A stretch of DNA of 64,000 bases from Lentzea fradiae (GTDB taxonomy: Bacteria; Actinomycetota; Actinomycetes; Mycobacteriales; Pseudonocardiaceae). Location: NCBI RefSeq assembly GCF_900100955.1, contig NZ_FNCC01000005.1:186001-250000 (forward strand), in the 5' to 3' direction. The position numbers were made by a program, and so were the translations under genes. Shown here piece after piece: positions 17,741 through 26,047 of this stretch. The stretch's first letter is position 1. The number at the start of each line of letters is the position of its first letter. The notes below the pieces were generated by a model. The model was not told the DNA's origin. It made no database searches and saw only the letters and a list, made by a program, of their open reading frames with translations.

Positions 17741-18235
17741 ATGCGCGACTTGACCATCAGACCAGCCCGGCCCGACGACCTCGCGTCGCTGACCTCGCGA
17801 CTGAGGCAGAACGGGTACTTCGCCGATCGCCTCGCCCGCCAGGCCAGGGGTGACGGGGTACTGCTGACGGCCTGGCAGGCGGGACTGCTGGTCGGCGTCG
17901 TCTACCTGTGGCTGGAGGTCGCGGAGGAACCGGAGATCCGCGAGCACCTGCCGGGGACGCCGCTGATCACCCACCTGGAGGTGCACCGCGACCACCGGGG
18001 CAAGGGCATCGGGACCCGGCTCATCGGCGCCGCCGAGCACCTCCTGACCCGGTGCGGCTTCACGAAGGTCGCCCTAGCCGTGGAGCTGCGCAACCGCGCT
18101 GCTGCCAGGCTGTACACCAGGCTTGGGTATCACGTATGGCCCCATCCCACCGTCAAGTGCCACTCGCCCGCCGACGTCGACAGCCCCGAACGCTTCGAGA
18201 TCTGCAACGTCATGGTCAAGAGGCTGACCGAGTAG
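17741..18235 (+). CDS. GNAT family N-acetyltransferase
   Basis: A 164-residue acetyltransferase of the GNAT fold. LEVHRDHRGKGIGTRLIGAAE is the acetyl-CoA pyrophosphate loop, and ALAVELRNRAAARLYTRLGY is the typical C-terminal strand-helix. The ATG at 17741 is preceded by AGGGG at suitable spacing; upstream codons of the same frame are not GNAT-like. It is divergent from the TIR-macro gene with about 90 bases between. Substrate unknown. Its last 162 bases run antisense to the end of the glycosyltransferase-like gene at 18074. Confidence 0.85.
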   Translation: MRDLTIRPARPDDLASLTSRLRQNGYFADRLARQARGDGVLLTAWQAGLLVGVVYLWLEVAEEPEIREHLPGTPLITHLEVHRDHRGKGIGTRLIGAAEHLLTRCGFTKVALAVELRNRAAARLYTRLGYHVWPHPTVKCHSPADVDSPERFEICNVMVKRLTE

Positions 18236-19360
18236 GTACGTGCTCTTGTGCTTGAGGCCGAGTTCGGCCCTGACCTTGTCGAGGTCACCGTCGCAGCAGT
18301 TGTGGCCGTAGCGCTCGAGGTGCTCACGCCAGACCTGTCGATCTTCACGCCAGGCACGCACGTAATCGCTGCACCACTGGGGCCGGATGTACTGCGAACG
18401 TCCCCAGGCCGCCGTGAGGGAGCCGAGCATCTTGGACCTCCGTCCGGGATCCACCTCGGCCTCCCGCACCATGTTCATCGTCTGGACGATGAACTTCCTC
18501 CGCTTGTCCAGGTAGCGGCTCCAGTACGTCGCGTTCGCGTCGGTGAGCGGCCTTCCCTCGTCGAGCAGCCAGAAGAGCCCTTCGGCGATCGTGTCCCCGA
18601 ACTCCTCCATCCGTGCCCGCTCGTCGAGGTTGAACGGGTCGTACGGCTGCTGGAGCGCGAGCCCGGTGACCGCTGTCGGGCGGAGCTTCTCGCCGCCGAG
18701 CAGGAAGAACCAGTCCTCGTTGTAGATCTTGGGGAAGAACGACGACGTCGAACCTGTGCGCACCACGAGTGCGCCGCCGCCGACGAACGTGTCCTGCGGG
18801 CCGCCGGCCTCCCGATAGGCGTGGCACACGACGGAGTTGTCCGGGTACCCGCCGATCCGCAGGCCGACTCCGGCGTAGTCACCGGTGAGCGCCGCGGCCC
18901 TTTCGAGGTCGAACGCGTCGGGAACGTGGATGTCGTCATCCAAAAAGGCGATCCTCTCCCAGCCTGCCAGCCGGGCGATGAGCAACCCGAGATTGCGTTT
19001 GAGGCTGAGGTCGCTGTGGTGCCTGAGTCTCGTCCTCTCCAGCCCGGTGGTCGTCTTGAACTCGGGCAGCAGCCGCGCCGAAGTGCAGCCCACGTCGAGG
19101 GCTAGCACTTCCGCGCCGGTAGTAGCTGCCAACGCGGCCACTGCCGGCGCGGAAGTGTCACTGCCGCTGCACAGCACGACGAGCACGCTCTTGAGACGGC
19201 TGGCCAAGCTCATGGCGTGCCTCAAAACGCGCGCCCCGCGGATGGTCGGCACGATGATCGCGTCCACGTGCGCCCGGGACGCGGTCTCGGGTGCGCTGTC
19301 GAGCAGATCGCGGTGTGAACCGTGGTGGTGCTCGGAGTGGAACGGTGAGGTGGTGGTCAA
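18074..19360 (-). CDS. Predicted GT-A fold glycosyltransferase-like protein
   Basis: A 428-residue protein. Residues about 30-240 look like a nucleotide-diphospho-sugar transferase core: an N-terminal Rossmann strand (VDAIIVPTIRG), a segment LKRNLGLLIARLAG and the metal-binding FLDDDIHVPDAF, then VGGGALVVR and YNEDWFFLLGGE. Donor and acceptor are unknown. The start is weak: the frame opens with TTG just 4 bases after the stop of the upstream XRE gene, with no clear ribosome site, so expression may depend on translational coupling. The last roughly 54 codons run antisense to the GNAT gene; this tail may reflect loss of an earlier stop codon. Confidence 0.6.
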   Translation of the reverse strand: MTTTSPFHSEHHHGSHRDLLDSAPETASRAHVDAIIVPTIRGARVLRHAMSLASRLKSVLVVLCSGSDTSAPAVAALAATTGAEVLALDVGCTSARLLPEFKTTTGLERTRLRHHSDLSLKRNLGLLIARLAGWERIAFLDDDIHVPDAFDLERAAALTGDYAGVGLRIGGYPDNSVVCHAYREAGGPQDTFVGGGALVVRTGSTSSFFPKIYNEDWFFLLGGEKLRPTAVTGLALQQPYDPFNLDERARMEEFGDTIAEGLFWLLDEGRPLTDANATYWSRYLDKRRKFIVQTMNMVREAEVDPGRRSKMLGSLTAAWGRSQYIRPQWCSDYVRAWREDRQVWREHLERYGHNCCDGDLDKVRAELGLKHKSTYLLGQPLDHDVADLEAFGAVDVGGRVALDGGMGPYVIPKPGVQPGSSAVAQLHG

Positions 19361-19364
19361 GGGG

Positions 19365-20435
19365 TCACATAGCCCATTCGTGCAAGATGTTGTGGGGGTT
19401 TGTCCAGTCCGGCGTCACGACCGAACCCTGCACGACCGGTACGCGGCTGAGGATGCTGAAACTCTGCTTGCCCGCGAACCGGTCCAGCGCGTGCGTGGTG
19501 TTGCGGCCACGGAATCGGCGGTCGGTCAGGGCGAGGACCGCGCCGAGAACTCCCCGCGAGAAGATCCCGTTGCAGATCGTGACAGTCCGCTCCAGGTTGA
19601 AGGGATTCCGTGAGCGGTAGAAGTGTGCGATGTCCTCCTCGAGCACCTGCCTTCCCTCGCTCGTGCGCAACAGAGGGCGGAACGTCTTGAGCGCTCCGTC
19701 CTCGACGACCTGGAAACCGCCGACGTCCGAGTCGTCCGGGCGTTCCTGCTGGCGGATCGGCAGGTCGATGCGGTGCAGCATCTCCGCGGTGACCTGGTTC
19801 CAGTCGACGCCGCCCAGCAGGACCAGATGACTCGTGTAGGCGACGGCTTCCAACGACAACGACCCGGGGCGCACGTACACGTCGTTGTCGGGGTTCGTCG
19901 CGCGGATGTGCCCGTGCAGCTCGAGCAGGGAGTCGAGGTCCGAGTAGCGGTAGAGCGCCACGAAGTCCGGATCTTCCGGATCCGTGGACGGGCGGTCCTG
20001 CAACACCCGCTCGGGCAGCTCGGAGCAGACGATCGTGACGTCCTCGTTGAGGGGGAAGCGCCACAGGTCGTCTCTGGACGAGTGCCTGTTGTCGGCCCCG
20101 GCTTCGTCCAGAGCCCGGTTCCGCAGGTCGTTGAGCTCGCTCAGCAGTGAGTCCTTGGCGGTCTGCTCTTCGTCGCCGAGCTGAGTGAGCAGCCGGAACG
20201 GCCTTCTTTCGACCGAACGGCCGGTGGCGAAGAACGTGGCGTACGCCTCCAGCCGATGAGGAGGTGGCAGTGTCGGGTCGGCCGAACGTTCCCACGACGA
20301 GATCAGCGGAACGCTGACGCCGAACGCCTCGGCCAGTTGCTCCTGCGTGATGCGCTTGCCCCGCATGCCTTGCTTGCGCAACGAGCGCAGCCGCCTCGCC
20401 AGTTGCAGTGCCGGGTCCTGTGATGCGGAGGCCAC
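19365..20435 (-). CDS. XRE-family HTH regulator with large C-terminal sensor-like domain
   Basis: A 356-residue protein. Residues about 10-65 form a Cro/CI-type helix-turn-helix (KRITQEQLAEAFGVSVPLISSWE). After a linker, residues about 130-350 form a mixed alpha/beta domain (DVTIVCSELPERVL, HLVLLGGVDWN, TVTICNGIFSRGVLGAVLAL) that I do not recognise; the alternating hydrophobic strands suggest a Rossmann-like or ligand-binding fold. The GTG start has AAGGA upstream. A CTGAACTTCAG palindrome at 20453 covers the leader, fitting autoregulation. It is divergent from the cyclase-like gene and directly upstream of the glycosyltransferase-like gene, so it may control both. Confidence 0.75.
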   Translation of the reverse strand: MASASQDPALQLARRLRSLRKQGMRGKRITQEQLAEAFGVSVPLISSWERSADPTLPPPHRLEAYATFFATGRSVERRPFRLLTQLGDEEQTAKDSLLSELNDLRNRALDEAGADNRHSSRDDLWRFPLNEDVTIVCSELPERVLQDRPSTDPEDPDFVALYRYSDLDSLLELHGHIRATNPDNDVYVRPGSLSLEAVAYTSHLVLLGGVDWNQVTAEMLHRIDLPIRQQERPDDSDVGGFQVVEDGALKTFRPLLRTSEGRQVLEEDIAHFYRSRNPFNLERTVTICNGIFSRGVLGAVLALTDRRFRGRNTTHALDRFAGKQSFSILSRVPVVQGSVVTPDWTNPHNILHEWAM

Positions 20436-20702
20436 GCCATCACATCCTTCAGCTGAACTTCAGTGCAAGGACTTGGCAATACTGGTGCATCGCGGAAGCC
20501 GGCGCGACAGTTACAGCGGGTTTCAGTCACTCGATGGTGGATATGCACGCGCTGCATAGGCTATTGCTTGTACTTCAGGCTAGCCTTTACCCTGAACTAT
20601 AGCTAGAAAGCTAGATCAACTGAAATTAACTGAAGTTCACCGCTCGTCTGGGTGAATCAGTGCCCGTTCCTCCACGCTCGAGATGGTCAGGAGGCGGGAG
20701 CC
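20436..20702. promoter_or_regulatory. AT-rich divergent regulatory region with CTGAA/TTCAG boxes
   Basis: These 267 bases separate the XRE gene from the cyclase-like gene and are clearly more AT-rich than their surroundings, most of all at 20560-20640. CTGAACTTCAG at 20453-20463 is repeated as CTGAAGTTCAC at 20630-20640. AACTGAAATT and AACTGAAGTT stand side by side at 20618-20637. TAGCT/AGCTA forms a short stem at 20600-20613. The boxes flank both start regions and are likely binding sites for the XRE protein. Confidence 0.6.
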
Positions 20703-21278
20703 ATGAGTGCCCTGTCGATTCAACCGTGTGAGCGCATCATCGTCGCCGTGGGGATGGCGGCGACGACCCGCGGCAACTGGATGATGGCCTACTTCCGCGA
20801 CGCCATGGTCACGCTGGTCGAGCAGGCGTTCGTGGACAGCGAGGTCGTGCCCGAGTTCCGGCACCCGTACGTCGACCGCGGCGGTCACCTGATGGTCCTG
20901 ATCCGTCCCACCGACCGGATTCCGAAGACGTTGCTGCTGACCAGGTTCGTGCCCAGGTTGCGCGAACTGCTCGAGGAGCACAACGCCGTGCGGCCTCATC
21001 CGTTGCGGCTCAAGGTCGTGATCCACCCCGGTGACGTGACGTGTGACTACCTGGGGTGGTTCGGTGAGGACATCGACATCGCCACCGGTCTGCTCACGGC
21101 TCTCATCCTCGAAGATCGCGGAGAGCACCTCGTGCTCGTGGTGTCGGACCAGATCCACCGGTCCGTGATCAGGCACGGCTACGACGGGATCGACGAACGG
21201 GCGTTCGTGCCGCTGCCTCGGGTCGAGGTCGCGGGGGAGGAGTGCAAGGGCTGGGTGCACGTGCCTGGCGAGCCGTAG
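20703..21278 (+). CDS. Small class III nucleotidyl cyclase-like domain protein
   Basis: A 191-residue protein consisting almost entirely of one domain. The order fits the catalytic core of class III adenylate/guanylate cyclases: YVDRGGHLMVLIRPTD (where the first metal-binding Asp region would be), FVPRLRELLEEHN, RLKVVIHPGDVTCDYLGWFGEDIDIA and a C-terminal VVSDQIH helix. The classic second Asp and transition-state residues are not all evident, so activity is uncertain and it may be a nucleotide-binding relative. The ATG at 20703 is chosen for the GGAGGCGGGAG leader; an upstream ATG at 20652 is less likely. It faces the XRE regulator across a box-rich promoter region. Confidence 0.6.
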   Translation: MSALSIQPCERIIVAVGMAATTRGNWMMAYFRDAMVTLVEQAFVDSEVVPEFRHPYVDRGGHLMVLIRPTDRIPKTLLLTRFVPRLRELLEEHNAVRPHPLRLKVVIHPGDVTCDYLGWFGEDIDIATGLLTALILEDRGEHLVLVVSDQIHRSVIRHGYDGIDERAFVPLPRVEVAGEECKGWVHVPGEP

Positions 21279-21290
21279 CGGCTTGCCGCG

Positions 21291-22076
21291 TCAGGACTCC
21301 TTGTTCTCGGAACGGCGGCGGGTCAGCACCAGCGGGCCGTCCTCGGTGATCGCCACCGTGTGCTCGGAGTGGGCCGTGCGCGACCCGTCGGCCGAGCGCA
21401 GCGTCCAGCCGTCGTCGTCGAAGAGGATCTTGTCGGTGGTCGCGGCGAGCCACGGTTCGATCGCGATCGTCAGGCCCGGCTTGAGCTTCATGCCGTGCTT
21501 GCGGCGGCCGTTGTTGGGCACGTGCGGGGCCTCGTGCATGGTGCGGCCGAGGCCGTGGCCGCCGAACTCCAGGTTGCAGCGGTAGCCGCGCTGGGCGGCG
21601 ATCTCGCCGATGGACGCGGAGATGTCGCCCAGGCGGTTGCCCGGCTGGGCGGCCTCGATCGCGGCCTCCAGGGCGACCTCGGTGGTCTCGATGAGGTGCA
21701 GGTCCTGCTCGCTGGGGGTGCCGACGACGAGTGACACGGCCGAGTCGGCCACCCAGCCGTCGATGCTCACGGCGATGTCCATGCTCAGCAGGTCGCCGTC
21801 CTGCAGCACGTAGCTCTTCGGCAGGCCGTGCAGGACGGCGTCGTTGACGGAGAGGCAGATGACGTTGCGGAACGGGCCCCTGCCGAAGGACGGCGAGTAG
21901 TCCCAGTAGCAGGACTCGGCGCCGCGCTCGGCCAGCATGTGGCGGGCGTGGTGTTCGAGGTCGAGCAGGTTCACGCCCACCGCGGCCTTGGCGGAGAGCT
22001 CGTCGAGCACCTCCGCGATGAACTGGCCGGTGACGTGCATGCGCGCGATCTCCGCGGGCGACTTGAGCTCGATCAA
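21291..22076 (-). CDS. map: Type I methionine aminopeptidase
   Basis: A 261-residue pita-bread-fold metallopeptidase that removes the initiator Met. Metal ligands are visible: two Asp in LSMDIAVSIDGWVADSAVS, His in GGHGLGRTMHEAPHV, Glu in IAIEPWL and Glu in HSEHTVAIT. The start used is TTG at 22076, giving IELKSPAEIARM, because GGAGG lies 7 bases upstream and family members begin there; the open frame continues further upstream without similarity. There is no SH3-type or zinc-finger N-terminal extension. It is divergent from the EF-hand gene, with TATAAC-like AT-rich sequence near 22101-22115. Confidence 0.94.
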   Translation of the reverse strand: MIELKSPAEIARMHVTGQFIAEVLDELSAKAAVGVNLLDLEHHARHMLAERGAESCYWDYSPSFGRGPFRNVICLSVNDAVLHGLPKSYVLQDGDLLSMDIAVSIDGWVADSAVSLVVGTPSEQDLHLIETTEVALEAAIEAAQPGNRLGDISASIGEIAAQRGYRCNLEFGGHGLGRTMHEAPHVPNNGRRKHGMKLKPGLTIAIEPWLAATTDKILFDDDGWTLRSADGSRTAHSEHTVAITEDGPLVLTRRRSENKES

Positions 22077-22197
22077 CGTGTTTCCTCCATCAGGGTGCCG
22101 GTATAACAATAACGGCATCGCGGAGACGGCTGAACAACACCACCCAGGAGTGGGATGCCTGTTGCGCCCGACACATGGTGTCACCACAGTGCCGGTC

Positions 22198-22755
22198 ATG
22201 AAGCAGGTGCTGCAGCACAGGATCGACTCGACCTTCGCCCACTACGACGTCAACCGCGACGGCGTCATCGAGCTCGCGGACGTCTACGCGCTCGCCAACC
22301 GGCTGCTGCGCGCGTTCGGGGAGCCCGCGTCGTCGGAGCGGGGACGCGAGCTGGTCGAGGCGTACGACCGCTTCTGGGAGATGCTGGCCGAGCACTGCGA
22401 CACCGACCGGGACGGGCGGATCGGGCCCGACGAGTACCGGGGCGCGATGATCGAGGCGTTCGTCGAGGGCGGGCCGATCAACGTCGACCTGCTGGAGGTC
22501 GTGCAGTCCCTGCTCGACATCGCCGACACCAACGGCGACGGGCGGGTCGACGCGGACGAGTTCCGGGTGCTGCTGAAGGCGCGCGGGCTGACCGACGAGC
22601 AGTGCGTCACGGCGTTCGAGCACCTCGACATGGACGGCGACGGGGCTATCAGCGTGGAGGAGTACGTGGCGGCCGTGCGCGACTACTACACCAACCCCGC
22701 CGAGAACACGCCCGGCAGCTGGCTCTACCCGGCCGCGTTCACCCGCGTGCCCTGA
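22198..22755 (+). CDS. EF-hand calcium-binding protein (calerythrin-like)
   Basis: A 185-residue protein with four EF-hand loops: DVNRDGVIELAD, DTDRDGRIGPDE, DTNGDGRVDADE and DMDGDGAISVEE. Each has acidic residues at positions 1, 3, 5 and a final Glu or Asp, so all four could bind Ca2+. Length and arrangement match the calerythrin-like soluble calcium buffers or sensors of actinomycetes. No signal peptide is seen. No clear ribosome site precedes the ATG; an in-frame GTG lies three codons upstream. The Ser/Thr kinase gene begins 53 bases downstream on the same strand. Confidence 0.9.
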   Translation: MKQVLQHRIDSTFAHYDVNRDGVIELADVYALANRLLRAFGEPASSERGRELVEAYDRFWEMLAEHCDTDRDGRIGPDEYRGAMIEAFVEGGPINVDLLEVVQSLLDIADTNGDGRVDADEFRVLLKARGLTDEQCVTAFEHLDMDGDGAISVEEYVAAVRDYYTNPAENTPGSWLYPAAFTRVP

Positions 22756-22808
22756 CGTCACCGGACCGGGTGACATCGCCGGGATGATCGGCTGCGACAC
22801 TTCCGCGC

Positions 22809-24551
22809 ATGCGCGAGGTGGGCAACAGACGCTACCGGCTGGTCCGCGAGCTCGGCAGGGGCGGCATGGGGGCCGTGTGGCTGGGCCAGGACACCGTCCT
22901 CGGCCGCGAGGTGGCCGTGAAGGAATTGCTGCTGCCTCACAACGTCCCCGCCACCGAACGCGCCGTCTACCAGGAACGGGTGCTGCGGGAGGCGCGGATC
23001 GCGAGCCAGCTGCGCGACCCGGCCGTGGTCACCGTCTACGACCTCATCTCCGAGGACGACCAGACGTTCATCGTGATGGAGCTGATCAGCGCTCCCACGC
23101 TGGACGACCTGGTCGAGCGCTCCGGCCCGCTCACCCCGCGCGCCGCGGCCGTGCTGGCCGGGCAGCTGCTGGCGGCGCTGGAGGCCGCGCACTCGTCCGG
23201 CGTCGTGCACCGCGACGTCAAGCCCGGCAACGTGATGGTGCCCGCCAAGGGGACCGCGAAGCTCACCGACTTCGGCATCGCGCAGTCGCTCGACGCCCCC
23301 CGCTTGACGGCGACCGGCACGCTGATCGGCTCGCCTGCCTACATGTCGCCGGACCGCCTCGCCGGTGGGGACGCCTCGCCCGCCTGGGACCTGTGGGCAC
23401 TGGGGGCGACGCTGTTCTACGCCGTGGAGGGCCGCGCGGCGTTCGAGCGGTCCACGACCTCGGCGACCATCATCGCGGTCATGAACGAACGGCCGTTGCC
23501 GCAGGTCACCGGCCCGCTGGGGGAGCTGATCACCGGGCTGATGGAGCCGGACCCGGCGCGGCGGATGGACGCGCACCGGGCGCAGCGGCTGGTCGAGCGG
23601 GCACTGGCGGGGACCGCCCCCGAGCTGACCACGCCCCTGGGCGGCTCCCAGCCGACCGCACGGCTGAGCGACGCCCGCCCGCGTCCCAAGCCCACCGCGG
23701 TCGCCTCCGGCCCGGTCACCCGCAACCCCGTCACGTCCAGCCCTGTGACGCCGAACCGGGGCAACTCCGGCCCGGTCACGCCGCACCGCGTCTCGGGCCC
23801 CGTCCCGTCGCCACCGGTCCAGCCAGGCCCGAACACGCCGCCCACCGGCTGGGGCCCCCACCCGGTCCCCGCGCCACCGGTGCCCGAGCCGTCACCCCGC
23901 AAGAGCAAGACGGGCGTCATCCTGTCCGCGACGGTGCTCCCGCTGGTCCTCAGCGGCGCCCTGGTGCTGCTGTTCGTCACGGTGGTCAGGCCGTGGCTCG
24001 CGAGCACGGACCTCACCACCGGCCTCGGCACCGGCCAGACCAACGGCCAGCAGGTCAACGGTCAGACCGACGGCCGGCAGGGCGACGGCCCGGTCAGCTC
24101 GGCGGCGATGCAGCCGGTGCTCACCCTCGGCCCGGACGGCGACATCCAGGGCGACTCGCTGCTGTCGATCCCCAAGGCGTGCTTCACCTGGGTGCCCGCC
24201 AAGGGCGCGCCGAAGATGGAGCTCAAGCACAAGGTCGGCTGCTACGCCCCGCACGACGTGGAGCTGCTGGCCGTCGTCCCCGCCACCACGAAGATCAACG
24301 AGGACGTGCCGTACCCCGGTGCCGAGGAGCTGACGCGGGTCGGCGGCGCCGGGTGCACGCGGAAGTTCCTGTCCGGCGAGGTGAAGGGCGAGGACAAGGA
24401 GAAGTCCCTGCGGTACTGGGTGGTCATCCCGACCGCCGAGTCCTGGAAGGTCAAGACGCTGAGCGGCTACCGCGTGTCGAACCGCATGGTGTACTGCTTC
24501 GTCGGCAAGGCGGACGGCTCTCAGGTGGCGGAGCCGATCATGAAGGAGTAG
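22809..24551 (+). CDS. Transmembrane Ser/Thr protein kinase (PknB-type)
   Basis: A 580-residue receptor-like kinase. Kinase domain about 9-265: glycine loop LGRGGMGAVW, VAVKELLL (ATP-binding Lys), VVHRDVKPGNV (catalytic loop), TDFGIA (DFG) and GSPAYMSPD. A Pro-rich juxtamembrane linker about 270-370 carries several PVT repeats. One membrane segment covers about 373-397 (ILSATVLPLVLSGALVLLF). The extracytoplasmic part of about 180 residues starts with an N/Q/G-rich spacer and ends in a domain with several Cys (KACFTW, VGCYAP, AGCTRK, VYCFVG); it is not a PASTA array. The ligand is unknown. Confidence 0.94.
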   Translation: MREVGNRRYRLVRELGRGGMGAVWLGQDTVLGREVAVKELLLPHNVPATERAVYQERVLREARIASQLRDPAVVTVYDLISEDDQTFIVMELISAPTLDDLVERSGPLTPRAAAVLAGQLLAALEAAHSSGVVHRDVKPGNVMVPAKGTAKLTDFGIAQSLDAPRLTATGTLIGSPAYMSPDRLAGGDASPAWDLWALGATLFYAVEGRAAFERSTTSATIIAVMNERPLPQVTGPLGELITGLMEPDPARRMDAHRAQRLVERALAGTAPELTTPLGGSQPTARLSDARPRPKPTAVASGPVTRNPVTSSPVTPNRGNSGPVTPHRVSGPVPSPPVQPGPNTPPTGWGPHPVPAPPVPEPSPRKSKTGVILSATVLPLVLSGALVLLFVTVVRPWLASTDLTTGLGTGQTNGQQVNGQTDGRQGDGPVSSAAMQPVLTLGPDGDIQGDSLLSIPKACFTWVPAKGAPKMELKHKVGCYAPHDVELLAVVPATTKINEDVPYPGAEELTRVGGAGCTRKFLSGEVKGEDKEKSLRYWVVIPTAESWKVKTLSGYRVSNRMVYCFVGKADGSQVAEPIMKE

Positions 24552-24567
24552 CCGTCCGCCCCTGGTC

Positions 24568-24762
24568 TCACTCCTCGACGGTGATCGCCGACGCCGGGCA
24601 CATCTCGGCGGCCAGCCGCACGTCCGCCAGCCGCTCACCGGGCGGGCTCGGGTCCAGCAGCTTCACCAGACCGTCCTCGTCGCGCTGGTCGAACACGTCG
24701 TCGGCCGTCAGGACGCACTGCCCGGCCCCGACGCACTTGTCCAGGTCCACCGAGACCTTCAC
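24568..24762 (-). CDS. [3Fe-4S] ferredoxin partner of P450
   Basis: A 64-residue ferredoxin. Cys10 and Cys16 (DKCVGAGQC) and the distal EMCPAS Cys are the three ligands; Gly/Ala stand where a fourth would be, giving a [3Fe-4S] cluster. The GTG start overlaps the stop of the P450 (GTGA), the usual arrangement in actinomycete P450-ferredoxin operons where the ferredoxin delivers electrons to the P450. Confidence 0.93.
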   Translation of the reverse strand: MKVSVDLDKCVGAGQCVLTADDVFDQRDEDGLVKLLDPSPPGERLADVRLAAEMCPASAITVEE

Positions 24763-25973
24763 ATCGACCTCCAGGTGACGGGCAGCTCGGTCACGCCGCC
24801 GGTGAGGGTGGCGCGGACCTCCAGCTCGTCGACGCCCTTGGCGAGCCGCATCTCCGGCAGGCGCTTGGCCAGTGCCGCGAACACCACGCGCAGCTCCGTG
24901 CGGGCCAGCGAGGCGCCGATGCAGAAGTGCGCGCCGTGGCCGAAGCCCAGGTGCGTGCGCTCCGGGCGGCCGGGCCGGAACGACTCGGCGTCGCTGTAGA
25001 CGCCGGCGTCGCGGTTGGCGGCGTTGATCGACAGCACCAGCGCGTCGCCCGCGCGGATCGTCACGCCCGCCATCTCCACGTCCTCCTTGGCGTAGCGCAG
25101 GAGACCGAGGTCGCCGGGCGCGCCGAGGCGCATGACCTCCTCGACCACCGCGTCCACGCGGCCCTCCGGGTCGGCGACCAGGTCCTCCCACCGCGACCGC
25201 TCGGTGAGCAGGAACAGCACGCCGAGGCCGATGCGGTTGACCGTGGTCTCGTGGCCCGCGAACAGCAGGCCGACGCACAGCCTGACCATCTCCGCGTAGT
25301 CGAACGACGGGTCCTCGCTCTGCGCGCGGACGAGATCGGAGATGACGTCCTCGCCGAGCGCGCCGCGCTTGTTCTCGACGAGCCCGATCATGTAGCGGAA
25401 GAACTCCTCGCGGGCCTTCTGCGCCTCGTCGCCGATCGCGGTGCCCGCCATCCGCTCGGACAGCGACGCGAACAGCTCGGTGTCCTCCTCGGGAACCCCC
25501 AGCAGGCGGCAGATCATGGCGACGGGCAACGGGAACGCGAGGCCGCGGTTGAGGTCGACGACGCCGGTCGTCTCGTGCCGGGCGACCAGCGCGTCGAGGT
25601 AGCCGTCGACCAGCTCCTCCATGTTCTCGCCCAGCATCCGCATCCGCTTGGCGGAGAACGCCGGGGTCAGCAGCCTGCGCATGCGCGCGTGGTCGGCCTC
25701 CTCGGTCTCGAAGTCGCCGGTCGGGCCGTCCTGGACGGCGGCGGTCGAGATGCGGGACGCCTTCTCCGGTTCCGGGTGCGACCGGCCGAAGCGCTTGTCC
25801 CCGAGGAGCTGGCGCACCTCGTCGTAGCGGGTGACGAGCCACGCGGGATCCCCCGCCGGCGTGGTGACGGGAGCGATGGGCGCCTCGCGTCGCAGCACCT
25901 CGTAGAGGGGAGCGAGTTCGAGGACGTTCGGCCTGGGCAGCGGCAGCTGCAGGCGCTCTGCGTCAATGCTCAT
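24759..25973 (-). CDS. Cytochrome P450
   Basis: A 404-residue soluble bacterial P450. The I-helix is LLFAGHETTVN, the ExxR motif lies in VEEVMRLGAP, and the haem-binding loop is FGHGAHFCIGASLARTEL. Length is normal. Substrate unknown. The ATG at 25973 starts the typical N-terminus; upstream codons are not P450-like. It forms a two-gene operon with the ferredoxin and is divergent from a TetR gene, with a perfect TGGCAG-ATG-CTGCCA palindrome between. Induction by a small hydrophobic molecule through that TetR is likely. Confidence 0.94.
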   Translation of the reverse strand: MSIDAERLQLPLPRPNVLELAPLYEVLRREAPIAPVTTPAGDPAWLVTRYDEVRQLLGDKRFGRSHPEPEKASRISTAAVQDGPTGDFETEEADHARMRRLLTPAFSAKRMRMLGENMEELVDGYLDALVARHETTGVVDLNRGLAFPLPVAMICRLLGVPEEDTELFASLSERMAGTAIGDEAQKAREEFFRYMIGLVENKRGALGEDVISDLVRAQSEDPSFDYAEMVRLCVGLLFAGHETTVNRIGLGVLFLLTERSRWEDLVADPEGRVDAVVEEVMRLGAPGDLGLLRYAKEDVEMAGVTIRAGDALVLSINAANRDAGVYSDAESFRPGRPERTHLGFGHGAHFCIGASLARTELRVVFAALAKRLPEMRLAKGVDELEVRATLTGGVTELPVTWRSM

Positions 25974-25993
25974 GCACTGACCGTAGCGCTTTC

Positions 25994-26008
25994 TGGCAGA
26001 TGCTGCCA
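25994..26008. promoter_or_regulatory. TetR operator palindrome TGGCAG-N3-CTGCCA
   Basis: A perfect 6-3-6 inverted repeat midway between the divergent P450 and TetR start codons, followed by an AT-rich stretch (AATAAAT). Position and symmetry fit a TetR dimer site controlling both promoters. Confidence 0.65.
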
Positions 26009-26047
26009 ATAAATCTCGTCCGGCTGGGGGCGTGGTTGAATCGCCCG

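Noticed and set aside
17650..17757. N-terminal extension of the TIR-macro protein to 17757
   Set aside because: The extra 36 codons overlap the GNAT leader and show no TIR-like sequence. TIR strand one starts right after the ATG at 17649.
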